From an uncultured Rhizobiaceae group bacterium (GTDB lineage: Bacteria > Pseudomonadota > Alphaproteobacteria > Rhizobiales > Rhizobiaceae): DNA of 63,509 bases. Shown here piece after piece: positions 7,685-15,957 of the stretch. Position 1 is the stretch's first letter. Each line of letters starts with the position of its first letter. Under the pieces are notes generated by a model that worked only from the letters and a program-made list of their open reading frames with translations, did not search any database and was not told where the DNA came from. Both the position numbers and the translations under genes were made by a program. Location of the stretch: NCBI GenBank assembly GCA_938010435.1, contig CALLUS010000028.1, positions 1 through 63,509 on the forward strand. The letters run 5' to 3'.

Positions 7685-7698
7685 ATTGGATATTTAAA

Positions 7699-8112
7699 AT
7701 GATTCATTTCGAAACAGAAAATGTCTGGAAAGCAAAAGGTCGAGGCTTCGCAATGGGTGTTATTGCGCCGCACGGACGTCTGGTCCATCTCACTGGCCAA
7801 GTGGCTTGGGATGCTGATGAGAAAATCGTTGGCGCTGGTGATGTCACGGTGCAATCGAGACAGTGTTTTTTGAATATACAGGCGCTTCTTGCCTCCATAG
7901 GTGGAACGATGGAAGACATTGTCGAGATAACAACGTGGTATACAGCCGCGAACCAATTGCCATCCATACAAAAAGTGAGAAGCGAGTTTCTTATAGCCGA
8001 AAAAGAGCCAGCCAGCACATCCATTATGGTTGCAGGGTTGGGCCACCCTGACTTTCTGGTCGAGATGACTCCTGTTGCCGTTATTCCCGAAAACCGGCTG
8101 ATATTGAAATAA
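7699..8112 (+). CDS. Rid-family protein (RidA/YjgF-like)
   Basis: A 137-residue chorismate-mutase-like Rid domain, normally a trimer. Classical RidA hydrolyses reactive enamines and imines and needs an arginine in its PAR(S/T) motif. Here the equivalent reads EPASTS (residues 103-108), so that arginine is missing. The protein therefore belongs to another Rid subfamily, with uncertain chemistry. The ATG at 7699 is preferred over a longer frame from 7645, because the rpsI terminator lies inside the extension. The gene sits 10 bases upstream of the agmatinase homologue, so it may help process a nitrogen-containing intermediate of that pathway (inference). Confidence 0.85.
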   Translation: MIHFETENVWKAKGRGFAMGVIAPHGRLVHLTGQVAWDADEKIVGAGDVTVQSRQCFLNIQALLASIGGTMEDIVEITTWYTAANQLPSIQKVRSEFLIAEKEPASTSIMVAGLGHPDFLVEMTPVAVIPENRLILK

Positions 8113-8122
8113 GAGTTCTGAC

Positions 8123-9091
8123 ATGACACGTGAAAAATACCCCGGCATGGACAATGCCTTTACCGCGAAGACGCTGCATGATCAGTCGAAAGACCCGACC
8201 TATGCAGGTGCATTGTCGTTTATGCGGCGAAAATATACGACGGATTTGACTGGCACGGACGCTGTTGTCTGGGGTTTGCCGCTGGACACAGCCACATCAA
8301 ACCGCCCGGGAACACGTTTTGGTCCGCGTGGGGTACGGGAAGCATCTTGCGGCATGGACAATGACCCGCAATATCCATTTCATTCGCGTTTGTTCGACGA
8401 TATGGCTGTGATCGACTATGGCGACTGCTATTTTTATTACGGCATGCAAAACCGCGTGCCGACGATTATTGAGGAATATGCGGCAACCATTATCAACGCC
8501 CCCTCCTCTCCTTACCTGCTGTCCATCGGCGGTGATCATTTCGTTACCTATCCGCTGTTGAAAGCCCATGCTGAAAAACATGGCCCCATTGCGCTGGTGC
8601 AATTTGATGCCCACCAAGACACATGGGATGATGAAGAAGGCGCTGTCGACCACGGCACGATGATCACCCGCGCTGTGAAAGAAGGCATCATTGATCCCGA
8701 CAAAAGCATTCAGATCGGGATCCGCACCCATGCGCCGAAAGATTATGGTATTGAAATTCTCTATGCGCTTGACTGCCACGAGATGGGCCCGACGGAAATC
8801 GCCAAACGGGTTTATGACCGTGTAGGTGGATCCAACGTGTATCTCACCTTCGATATTGATTGCCTTGACCCAGCCTATGCACCCGGCACGGGCACGCCTG
8901 TTGTGGGCGGACTAACATCTGCGCAAGCACTCGCGACTTTGCGGCATTTGAAAAATTTAAACGTTATTGGTTCAGATGTGGTAGAGGTTGCCCCTGCTTA
9001 TGATCATGCGGGAATTACATCTAATGCTGGAGCGACGATTGCTATGTATATGTTGGGAAACCTTTGGGAACGACGATTCAAGAACCGATGA
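8123..9091 (+). CDS. speB: Agmatinase family ureohydrolase
   Basis: A 322-residue arginase/agmatinase fold enzyme that splits a guanidino compound to urea with two manganese ions. All metal ligands are present: H139 in GGDH, D162, H164 and D166 in the DAHQD motif, and D244 and D246 in FDIDCLDP. The following APGTGTP is the substrate-loop motif of agmatinases. The expected product from agmatine is putrescine. Because related guanidinobutyrase and guanidinopropionase enzymes share these motifs, the precise substrate is not certain. The position between rpsI and argC is conserved in related bacteria and fits arginine and polyamine metabolism. Confidence 0.9.
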   Translation: MTREKYPGMDNAFTAKTLHDQSKDPTYAGALSFMRRKYTTDLTGTDAVVWGLPLDTATSNRPGTRFGPRGVREASCGMDNDPQYPFHSRLFDDMAVIDYGDCYFYYGMQNRVPTIIEEYAATIINAPSSPYLLSIGGDHFVTYPLLKAHAEKHGPIALVQFDAHQDTWDDEEGAVDHGTMITRAVKEGIIDPDKSIQIGIRTHAPKDYGIEILYALDCHEMGPTEIAKRVYDRVGGSNVYLTFDIDCLDPAYAPGTGTPVVGGLTSAQALATLRHLKNLNVIGSDVVEVAPAYDHAGITSNAGATIAMYMLGNLWERRFKNR

Positions 9092-9161
9092 AACTTTGAT
9101 TCAACACGTTGACTGATTGATTCAGTTGGCACTCCCAAATACCTGATATATTGAGATTATT

Positions 9162-10091
9162 ATGAAACCGAAGATTTTTGTAGACGGCGAACACGGCACA
9201 ACAGGCCTCCAGATTTTGGAGCGGTTGGGCAAGCGCGACGACATTGAATTGCTGTCCATTCCCCATAAGGATCGGCGCGACCAAACGGTGCGTGCGGCGC
9301 TTTTGAACAAAGCTGACTTCGCCATTTTATGCCTGCCTGATGATGCTTCGAGGGAAGCGGCAAGCATGGTGGCCGATGGCAACACACGGCTGATCGATGC
9401 TTCCACCGCACACAGAACGAATCCGGATTGGGTGTTCGGTTTCAAAGAATTGGAACCCGATCATTCCAACAAAATTGCGAACGCGCGGTTTGTCGCCAAT
9501 CCGGGCTGTTATTCCACAGGAGCCATCGCACTCATCCGCCCCCTCACCCAGTCCGGCCTTTTGCCAAAAGAGGCTTTAGTTACGATCAATGCTGTCTCCG
9601 GCTACACAGGTGGTGGCAAAGGTTTGATCGCGCAAATGGAAGGAGCGGGCAAAGACGCAATTGATGCGCCACTCTTCGTTTACGCAACGACGCTAGCCCA
9701 CAAACATGTACCTGAAATTACCGAATATGGTATGTTGACCAACAAACCGATCTTCTCTCCAAGCGTGGGACGCTATCCGCAAGGCATGATCGTGCAAGTG
9801 CCACTGCATATAGCGGTGTTAAATGCCTCCTCAAGGGCGGAAGTCCATGCAAGCTTTGTAGCCCATTACAGCGGTTGCAAACATGTTCGTGTGGCATCTT
9901 TGGAAGAAAGTGATACAGTCATCCGTCTCGACCCGACTTCATTGGTGGGAACCGATACAATGGACATCCATGTTTTCGGCAATGATGATCAGGTCAATCT
10001 GGTCGCCCTGCTCGATAATTTAGGCAAAGGCGCTTCAGGTGCGTGTGTTCAGGCACTGGATTTGATGATCGGGGCCAATGATCAGGCCTGA
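9162..10091 (+). CDS. argC: N-acetyl-gamma-glutamyl-phosphate reductase, short type
   Basis: A 309-residue enzyme of arginine synthesis that reduces N-acetylglutamyl phosphate to the semialdehyde with NADPH. Key motifs are the N-terminal [12 protein letters not shown] nucleotide-binding segment and the catalytic cysteine C116 in NPGCYSTG. The length and the DGE-x-GTTG opening place it in the short (type 2) ArgC class common in Alphaproteobacteria. It follows the agmatinase gene by 70 bases. Its 3' end overlaps the convergent HxlR gene by 10 bases. Confidence 0.95.
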   Translation: MKPKIFVDGEHGTTGLQILERLGKRDDIELLSIPHKDRRDQTVRAALLNKADFAILCLPDDASREAASMVADGNTRLIDASTAHRTNPDWVFGFKELEPDHSNKIANARFVANPGCYSTGAIALIRPLTQSGLLPKEALVTINAVSGYTGGGKGLIAQMEGAGKDAIDAPLFVYATTLAHKHVPEITEYGMLTNKPIFSPSVGRYPQGMIVQVPLHIAVLNASSRAEVHASFVAHYSGCKHVRVASLEESDTVIRLDPTSLVGTDTMDIHVFGNDDQVNLVALLDNLGKGASGACVQALDLMIGANDQA

Positions 10092-10432
10092 CGTGCGGCC
10101 GTCCATTCAACCATTGCGTCCAGGATAGGTAACAGTGTTTTTCCGTCATCTGACAGCGAGTATTCCACGCGTACAGGAACCTCCGCATATACAGTCCGGT
10201 TCACAATGCCGTCCAACTCCATTTCACGAAGTGAACGGGTGAGCATACGGTCTGACACTGTGGCCAGACCTCGTTTAAGCTCTGTGTAGCGGTATGAATT
10301 ATCCGTTAGCTTGAACAAGATTCTTGGTTTCCATTTGCCGCCAATCATTGAAACCGTTGCCTCCACAGGGCAACGGGTCGCGGCGACCTTTGGTGGGGTT
10401 ATCTTTGTTATATCGATATCCATTATCCGCAT
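10082..10432 (-). CDS. HxlR-family transcriptional regulator
   Basis: A 116-residue winged-helix regulator, the usual size. Typical features are the conserved cysteine in CPVEATV, the [12 protein letters not shown] segment, RYTELKR, and the wing with the motif [10 protein letters not shown]. Many HxlR regulators sense electrophiles or oxidants through that N-terminal cysteine. The start at ATG 10432 is preferred over an upstream TTG at 10474, because an AGGG sequence lies 8 bases before it and a candidate operator occupies the extension. It is divergent from a DsbA-like oxidoreductase, which is therefore its likely target (inference). Confidence 0.9.
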   Translation of the reverse strand: MRIMDIDITKITPPKVAATRCPVEATVSMIGGKWKPRILFKLTDNSYRYTELKRGLATVSDRMLTRSLREMELDGIVNRTVYAEVPVRVEYSLSDDGKTLLPILDAMVEWTAARQA

Positions 10433-10446
10433 TGCTGCAACCCTAT

Positions 10447-10467
10447 TACTTACAACAGTGTTAGCTA
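10447..10467. promoter_or_regulatory. Candidate HxlR operator TACTTAC-N6-GTTAGCTA
   Basis: An imperfect dyad just upstream of the HxlR start. The left half, TACTTAC, matches the half-site described for YodB/HxlR-type regulators, and the right half is a degenerate copy. Its location between divergent genes fits autoregulation. Assignment by resemblance only. Confidence 0.35.
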
Positions 10468-10509
10468 CTAGCAATTTTGCATGTAGAATGCTTTTTGGAA
10501 AGCACTTAT

Positions 10510-10524
10510 TTCAACTTGATTGAA
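10510..10524. promoter_or_regulatory. Dyad TTCAA-N5-TTGAA in the divergent intergenic region
   Basis: A perfect 5+5 inverted repeat about 40 bases before the DsbA-like start. It may be a second regulator site or part of the promoter. Short enough to occur by chance. Confidence 0.2.
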
Positions 10525-10564
10525 TCACAAATCATCACGAGCACTCAACAGATAGGCTTTCCGT

Positions 10565-11212
10565 ATGACATCCGAACTCAAATTGATTTACGCGTATGAC
10601 CCACTGTGCGGCTGGTGCTATGGGCTCATCCCAGCACTGAGACACTTTGTTGCTGAAGAACCCAACGTGAAAATTGAAGTTCTACCCGGCGGGTTGTTTG
10701 TCGGCACTCCTTCGCGACCTTATTCATCACTGATTTCACATATTCGCGCGGCTGAGGTGCATTTAGAAGCGGTAACCGGTCAAAAACCAAGTGAAGCGTT
10801 TCATGAAATGATTGCAGGTTCTGAGGTCGTAGATGCATCTTCCGAACGTCCGAGCCATGCTGTGTTGCAGATGAATAAGCTTGCACCTGATCGCGCTCTC
10901 GAATTCGCCCATCGCGTTCAAGAAATTCATATAGCAGACGGGAAAGACCTGAACTTGGCTCAAACTTACGATGATTTATGCGCCGCTGAAAAATTCCCCG
11001 CTTTGGATGTAGACGCCATTTTGAACGCCACACTCACGGACCCGGAAATCGACACCGCTTACAAGAAATGCGCTGCATTGCGCCCCCAAGGCTATCCCAC
11101 GATGTTCGCAGTCGATGCAAAGGGCGAAGTGGCTGGTGCAATACCTTCAACTTATGACCCAATCGCTTTTGTTGAAGAATTTCGCGCTATTCAACATCAA
11201 CACACGAACTAA
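10565..11212 (+). CDS. DsbA-family (FrnE-like) thiol oxidoreductase
   Basis: A 215-residue protein with a thioredoxin fold interrupted by a helical insertion, as in the DsbA/FrnE group. The active site C15-GW-C18 is near the N-terminus, and a cis-proline segment (GYPTMFAVD) occurs near the end. No signal peptide is present, so it should act in the cytoplasm, as FrnE-type proteins do, in thiol-disulfide exchange or isomerisation. It is divergent from the HxlR regulator, whose family often responds to thiol stress, so the two plausibly form a small stress module. Confidence 0.88.
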   Translation: MTSELKLIYAYDPLCGWCYGLIPALRHFVAEEPNVKIEVLPGGLFVGTPSRPYSSLISHIRAAEVHLEAVTGQKPSEAFHEMIAGSEVVDASSERPSHAVLQMNKLAPDRALEFAHRVQEIHIADGKDLNLAQTYDDLCAAEKFPALDVDAILNATLTDPEIDTAYKKCAALRPQGYPTMFAVDAKGEVAGAIPSTYDPIAFVEEFRAIQHQHTN

Positions 11213-11528
11213 GACTTTGCGCCATTAGATTTAAAGACAGGCGGGTCGTTGAGTACTCCCTTACTTTTTGAACGCAAAAACATTCTGAGAGTTCTCTTCA
11301 GAATGCGCAGAAACATCGGAGGCTGTATCCTCATGCTGCAATTGCGATCATAGAATCTCTGTTCCAGAGCTATGCGCTCCCTGCGAGACTGACCTTTTGA
11401 ATTTTCGTGATGATGCCTTTGCAAAACTATAATTGGGGTCATGCGACGTTCCTTGATTTTCACAACTGAAAATCTAAAGATGTTTTTCGTCGAAATAACT
11501 CACCAATACCGAAGAGAGTTTTTCAAAT
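11213..11528. other. Intergenic region before the LysR gene
   Basis: This 316-base interval contains a perfect palindrome at 11455-11474 and no confident gene. A minus-strand frame from 11463 to 11209 (84 codons, very basic, starting at a GTG inside the palindrome or an ATG at 11442) is open. It lacks a ribosome binding site and any recognisable motif, so it is not called as a gene. Confidence 0.5.
11455..11474. promoter_or_regulatory. Perfect palindrome upstream of the LysR gene, probable operator
   Basis: GATTTTCA, spacer CAAC, TGAAAATC: an 8+8 perfect dyad ending 54 bases before the LysR ATG. It contains a T-N11-A core, the generic LysR-type binding pattern. LysR regulators commonly bind such sites next to their own gene. 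Confidence 0.5.
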
Positions 11529-12398
11529 ATGAAAAACATAAATTGGGATGACATCAAAATATTTCTGCTCGTTGCAGAAGGCGGTCGTTTGAGCTCAGCA
11601 GCTCGTGAATTGAAAACCAGTGTTCCCACAGTTGGACGCAGGATGTTGGCTTTGGAAGAGACTGTAGGGCAACCACTGTTTCATCGCTCGCAATCTGGTT
11701 ATTCATTGACCAAAGCGAGTGAAACTCTCGTGACCAAAGTTCGGCCCATGGAAGCTGCCGCCCTCCTTTTGGAAGAGTGGTTGACTCCCAACCACAAACG
11801 CCCCCTCGTGCGCATTTCTGCTGGAACAGGCACGGCCAGTTTTCTTGCTGATCGATTTACAGATTTGTGGTCTCGTGAGGACACCTTTCAGTTGGCCTTT
11901 GTGACCGCAGAATCGACACTTGATATCGCCTATCGCGAGGTGGAGATCGGTATTCGCAATCGCCCTGCAGAGAGTGGAAATCTTGTCTCACGCAAAATGC
12001 AAAAAGTCTGTTTTTCTACTTATTTCAATCGACATGTTCGGCAGCGCGAAAGCCTTGATTGGGTCGCAATTGATGCGGACAACGCCGTACACCCTGCCGC
12101 TCATTGGGTGCTCAACCAAGACGATATTACAGTCAACGCTTGGGCAAATTCCACAGCAACTTTGCATAGTTTGATCAACGCTGGAGCGGGAATTGGGGTC
12201 ATGCCCTGCTTCATGGGAGATCGGGACCCAACATTGAAACGTCTGGGGCCAATTATTGCAGAACTTACTGAAAACCAATGGTTAGTGATGCATGGTGATG
12301 ACCGCCACCGAAGCGAGGTGCGAACGACCGCTGATCGCATAACCAAACTTCTTCAGGAAGACAGCGCACTTTTTGCTGGCGAACGCCCGATTGTTTGA
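11529..12398 (+). CDS. LysR-family transcriptional regulator
   Basis: A 289-residue regulator with an N-terminal winged helix-turn-helix (about residues 5-64; motif LSSAARELKTSVPTVGRRM) and a C-terminal periplasmic-binding-like co-inducer domain. The HTH variant is the one seen in members that use SVPTVGRR instead of the common SQPAVS. The co-inducer is unknown. A perfect palindrome lies just upstream and is likely its own operator. No divergent enzyme gene is confidently present, which is unusual for this family and leaves its target open. Confidence 0.92.
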   Translation: MKNINWDDIKIFLLVAEGGRLSSAARELKTSVPTVGRRMLALEETVGQPLFHRSQSGYSLTKASETLVTKVRPMEAAALLLEEWLTPNHKRPLVRISAGTGTASFLADRFTDLWSREDTFQLAFVTAESTLDIAYREVEIGIRNRPAESGNLVSRKMQKVCFSTYFNRHVRQRESLDWVAIDADNAVHPAAHWVLNQDDITVNAWANSTATLHSLINAGAGIGVMPCFMGDRDPTLKRLGPIIAELTENQWLVMHGDDRHRSEVRTTADRITKLLQEDSALFAGERPIV

Positions 12399-12465
12399 AT
12401 CGGTATTGACTGTCAAAGAGTTCTCTCGTTTTGCATTTGGGCTTCTGATCATCTAATCAAACGAT

Positions 12466-12819
12466 ATGCTGCTTCTTAACAATATCATTACGGACAAAGG
12501 GTCCAAATATTCTGTTTCTGGTAAGGCTTGTTGCTCTGCAAATGAAGCCAAGGCATTTGTTAATGAACTCAAGCGCACGAAGAAATTTGCCAAAGCCACC
12601 CACAACACTTGGGGTTTGATTTGTAATGATGGGGCTATCAAAGCTGACGATGGTGAAGCAGGTGCCGGCATGGTGATATTGCGCATGTTGGAGCGCGAAA
12701 ATATTCAAAATCATGTGGTGGTCGTCACCCGATGGTTCGGCGGGAAACATCTTGGTGGTGACCGTTTTCGCCATGTTCAAACAGCCGTGCGCAAATATTT
12801 GGAGGAAGCCAAGTTATAG
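12466..12819 (+). CDS. IMPACT/YigZ-family (UPF0029) protein
   Basis: A 117-residue protein consisting only of the UPF0029 N-terminal domain. Signatures are KATHNTWGL, DDGEAGAGM and the highly typical TRWFGGKHLGGDRF. Bacterial YigZ and eukaryotic IMPACT proteins share this domain. YigZ usually has a second, ferredoxin-like domain (about 200 residues in total), which is absent here. Biochemical function is not established, though the family has been linked to translation or stress control in eukaryotes. A 173-base gap follows in which I see no gene. Confidence 0.85.
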   Translation: MLLLNNIITDKGSKYSVSGKACCSANEAKAFVNELKRTKKFAKATHNTWGLICNDGAIKADDGEAGAGMVILRMLERENIQNHVVVVTRWFGGKHLGGDRFRHVQTAVRKYLEEAKL

Positions 12820-12992
12820 AGATCTGTACCTCATGCACATTTGGTTTCGTATCATCAATAAGCTCTCCCCATCGTTTTGGAGCCGATATTGCTCACCGAT
12901 TGATGATGCGGCGTGATTGGCTGTTTTTCCGTTGAGCATTCATAAATGACAATATCGCACCTGTTCATTGGTGCGTCCATGAAAGGTTTTCA

Positions 12993-14378
12993 ATGATACC
13001 GGCAATCAATTCTCAATATCGGATCATTCTCACTTCGATCTTAATTGTGTTTTCTGTGTTGTTGTTCAACACCGCGCAGGCACAAGGTGCGAAACCCCTG
13101 CCGAACTATGTGGTTCAAAAATTTGGACAACCTCCGGCAATTCCCGAAGGAACATTGTCTGAAGAGTTGCGATTAGCCGTCCAAGTGGCCTTTGTGGACA
13201 GTATGGTTGAAACCCGTTGGGGCGATGAACAGGCGGCGGCACTTGTCAAAATTGCAACTTCCAAAGACCCACGCCTTGCTTGGATTATCAGCGATCTGAT
13301 GCGATTCGCCAACAGTCGCGAACTAAACGCCCTCCTTGCAGATGCAGCATCAGAGTTGTTGGGGAAGAAACTGCAAACAGCAAACAGTTGGGGTGATGTG
13401 ACCGATCATCTGATCGCATGGGACATACCTGCCCCACCAAATTACCTGACTGTGAAGCGTGCTATTTTTACAAGCATTGTGCCCGGTTGGGACAAAATAT
13501 TTGTTGAAGGCACCATCGATTGGCGGCTGGTTTCATGGGGTGGAGTGCTGATCGACAATCGTGCCTATGATACAACAGATGATGAATGCAATTGCATTCC
13601 GGCAGCCGACAATCCGAAAGTCAGCAACGCCAAAGATGCCACTTGGCTCAAAGATGAGGACATTGTTTTTGGCATCGAAGTGAATGGTGAATATCGTGCT
13701 TATCCACGCCGCATTATGGAAGTGCGCGAAATGGTCAATGACACGTTGGGCGGCAGAGATCTTGGCATACCTTATTGTACGTTGTGCGGAGCGGCGCAGG
13801 CTTATTTCACGGACCAACTGCCTGCGGGAATTGATCGCCCGGTGTTGCGCACATCCGGCCTGCTTATTCGCTCAAATAAGGTCATGTATGATCTGACCAC
13901 CTATTCGGTCTTTGACACATTTCTTGGCACGGCTGTCACGGGGCCACTGGCTACAAAAGGCATAAAGTTAAAGCAAGCCACCGTTGTCACGACAGATTGG
14001 GGAACTTGGAAGAAAGAACATCCACAAACTACAGTACTTTTGGAAAAATACGCACTTGGCCAAAACCCGGATTTCCGCAATGGCCGCGATGCCGATGGGC
14101 CCATATTTCCGGTGGGCGATGTTGATCCACGTCTATCAGTTCATGAAGACATAATTGGCGTTGTCACGGCTTCCGGCAAAGCTGTGGCGTTTCAAAGAAG
14201 TAAAGCATTTGTTGCATTAAAAAACGGGAACGAGATCGAGTATGAGAACGTTCGATTGAAACTTGATGCTGGTGGAATTAAAGCAGTGGACGCGAACGGA
14301 GCTGACCTTGGAAGCCATCAGGCATTCTGGTTTGCATGGTCGCAATTCTATCCAAAGACGGCACTTTGGGACGGTTGA
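12993..14378 (+). CDS. Secreted DUF3179 protein
   Basis: A 461-residue exported protein. The N-terminus has a hydrophobic core ending in an A-Q-A site near residue 31, consistent with a Sec signal peptide. The C-terminal half is a DUF3179 domain: GEYRAYPRRIMEVREMVND, PYCTLCGAA with two cysteines in a C-x2-C arrangement, and a distal SVFDTFLGTAVTGPL segment. The N-terminal part is helical and unassigned. DUF3179 proteins are widespread in environmental bacteria and have no known function. The paired cysteines would allow a disulfide or metal site. It converges on ppx with a 26-base gap. Confidence 0.85.
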   Translation: MIPAINSQYRIILTSILIVFSVLLFNTAQAQGAKPLPNYVVQKFGQPPAIPEGTLSEELRLAVQVAFVDSMVETRWGDEQAAALVKIATSKDPRLAWIISDLMRFANSRELNALLADAASELLGKKLQTANSWGDVTDHLIAWDIPAPPNYLTVKRAIFTSIVPGWDKIFVEGTIDWRLVSWGGVLIDNRAYDTTDDECNCIPAADNPKVSNAKDATWLKDEDIVFGIEVNGEYRAYPRRIMEVREMVNDTLGGRDLGIPYCTLCGAAQAYFTDQLPAGIDRPVLRTSGLLIRSNKVMYDLTTYSVFDTFLGTAVTGPLATKGIKLKQATVVTTDWGTWKKEHPQTTVLLEKYALGQNPDFRNGRDADGPIFPVGDVDPRLSVHEDIIGVVTASGKAVAFQRSKAFVALKNGNEIEYENVRLKLDAGGIKAVDANGADLGSHQAFWFAWSQFYPKTALWDG

Positions 14379-14404
14379 TAGACGGCTTCAAATAACCTGA
14401 GTGG

Positions 14405-15931
14405 TCAGATGACGCTCCATTCAACAGGTTGGCGCAGAACTGACGACAAGCCTGAAATGCGACGGTTGAGGCGTTCGCCTTCCATATCTGCCAGCTCTTG
14501 CGGCACGGTGATTTTAAACACACCATCCACCCGTTCAATGCCAATCTTCGGCAAAATACCGGGCATGGCGGCCGAGAACAAATAGCCTACACGGAAGAGT
14601 GCTCCCAAAACCTTCGCCCGTTCAGTGATACGTTTGTCCGCTACCGTACCGATGGCAGGTCGTGCATTGTCATTCACCAATCCCTCATGACGATAATAAC
14701 TGGCCAGCGCTAAATAAGCTCTACCGGGATGCGTAACGCCTAAAAAATTGCCATTTGAAATAAGGTTCAGTGCTTGGTCGCCCCGATAGTCTGGATGGGA
14801 GCGCCATGTAATATCCGCCAACAAACAGGCAGCTTTGCGGAAGCGCACTTCGTCATTCGTTTCCTTCATGCCAAACATTTTGAAAGCACGTTTGGACCAC
14901 TGAATAAGTTCGCGGGCATGATTGGGTGATCTGGCGTGTAGCACCGCCATTTCTTCAGCAGCCGTTATGAGTGGATCGGCTCGTTTCACTTTGTCGGGCA
15001 ACAGGGAATAGAGATAACCTTCCCGCACCCCAACCGCCGAGAATACGATTTTATCTGGCTTCATAATGTTTATGATTTCCTGCAGCAGCACAGCACCATA
15101 AGGCAAAAGATTACGGCGGTTTGACGAAACCGCGTTGATGCCGCGCACCGATGCGCTTTTGGTGGTCGTGAGGCGTTTGCAGAGCTTTTTGGCTTCTTCT
15201 TGATTGATTTCGTAATTGTGCATCACGTGTAACGGGTAATTGCACCGCGCCATGTGCAAACGCCCCATGGCACGCCACGTTCCGCCCACAGCGTAAAACG
15301 TTTTGCCTTGCGCTTTTTTTAAAACCGGATTGTCTTTCAGAGCTTTTTTGACAAGCTTGCGAGCTGCATCAATTGAGCCACCGCTTTCGTCTTGCAAGCG
15401 CAATCCGCCCAATGGAAGAGTTAGTCCTTCACCCACGGGTTGATTATCTACGGCTGTAAATTCCACACTGCCGCCGCCCATATCGGCACTCACGCCCATA
15501 GGATTCACGAAGCCGCAAACAATTCCGTAAGCTGCGTAAAGTGCTTCTTCTGCACCTGTGAGCACATGAACCGAGCTGCCAAGTGCTTGTTCTGCGTCTT
15601 TCACAAATGCCGGACCATTTTCCGCTTCACGTGCAGCTGCAGTGGCCAATGTGTAAATTTCGTCCGCACCAGCCTGTTTTGCCAACATGCGGAAGCGTTT
15701 CAATCCGGCCAAGGCGCGCACAACGCCTTCTTCGTCCAACTTGCCAGTTGTTGCGATATGAGCACCAAGGCCGCAAAGGATTTTTTCATTAAACAAAGGT
15801 GTTGGAGATCGCGATAAGCCTTCATAGACAACAAGGCGAACCGAGTTTGACCCGATATCGACAATAGCAACAGGCGATAATTTGCGCAGACGACCTTGCG
15901 CTTTGAGAATAGATTTTAGTGTCCGAGCCAT
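14405..15931 (-). CDS. ppx: Exopolyphosphatase / Ppx-GppA family phosphatase
   Basis: A 508-residue enzyme with the ASKHA actin-like fold. The first phosphate loop is VDIGSNSVRLVVYEG near the N-terminus and the second is DMGGGSVEF. Ppx releases orthophosphate from polyphosphate ends, and GppA relatives hydrolyse pppGpp. The gene lies 26 bases after ppk on the same strand, so the polyphosphate role is favoured. The ATG at 15931 (GGGA upstream) is preferred to a TTG four codons earlier. The pair would set the cellular polyphosphate level. Confidence 0.93.
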   Translation of the reverse strand: MARTLKSILKAQGRLRKLSPVAIVDIGSNSVRLVVYEGLSRSPTPLFNEKILCGLGAHIATTGKLDEEGVVRALAGLKRFRMLAKQAGADEIYTLATAAAREAENGPAFVKDAEQALGSSVHVLTGAEEALYAAYGIVCGFVNPMGVSADMGGGSVEFTAVDNQPVGEGLTLPLGGLRLQDESGGSIDAARKLVKKALKDNPVLKKAQGKTFYAVGGTWRAMGRLHMARCNYPLHVMHNYEINQEEAKKLCKRLTTTKSASVRGINAVSSNRRNLLPYGAVLLQEIINIMKPDKIVFSAVGVREGYLYSLLPDKVKRADPLITAAEEMAVLHARSPNHARELIQWSKRAFKMFGMKETNDEVRFRKAACLLADITWRSHPDYRGDQALNLISNGNFLGVTHPGRAYLALASYYRHEGLVNDNARPAIGTVADKRITERAKVLGALFRVGYLFSAAMPGILPKIGIERVDGVFKITVPQELADMEGERLNRRISGLSSVLRQPVEWSVI

Positions 15932-15957
15932 ATCGCGTCCCAACCAGCCGACATATT

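Noticed and set aside
8297-8779. 160-codon minus-strand frame within the agmatinase gene
   Set aside because: Antisense shadow of a gene whose complete metal-site motifs are in the plus frame.
11209-11463. 84-codon minus-strand frame between the DsbA-like and LysR genes
   Set aside because: No ribosome binding site or motif, and its longest start lies inside the palindromic LysR operator candidate.
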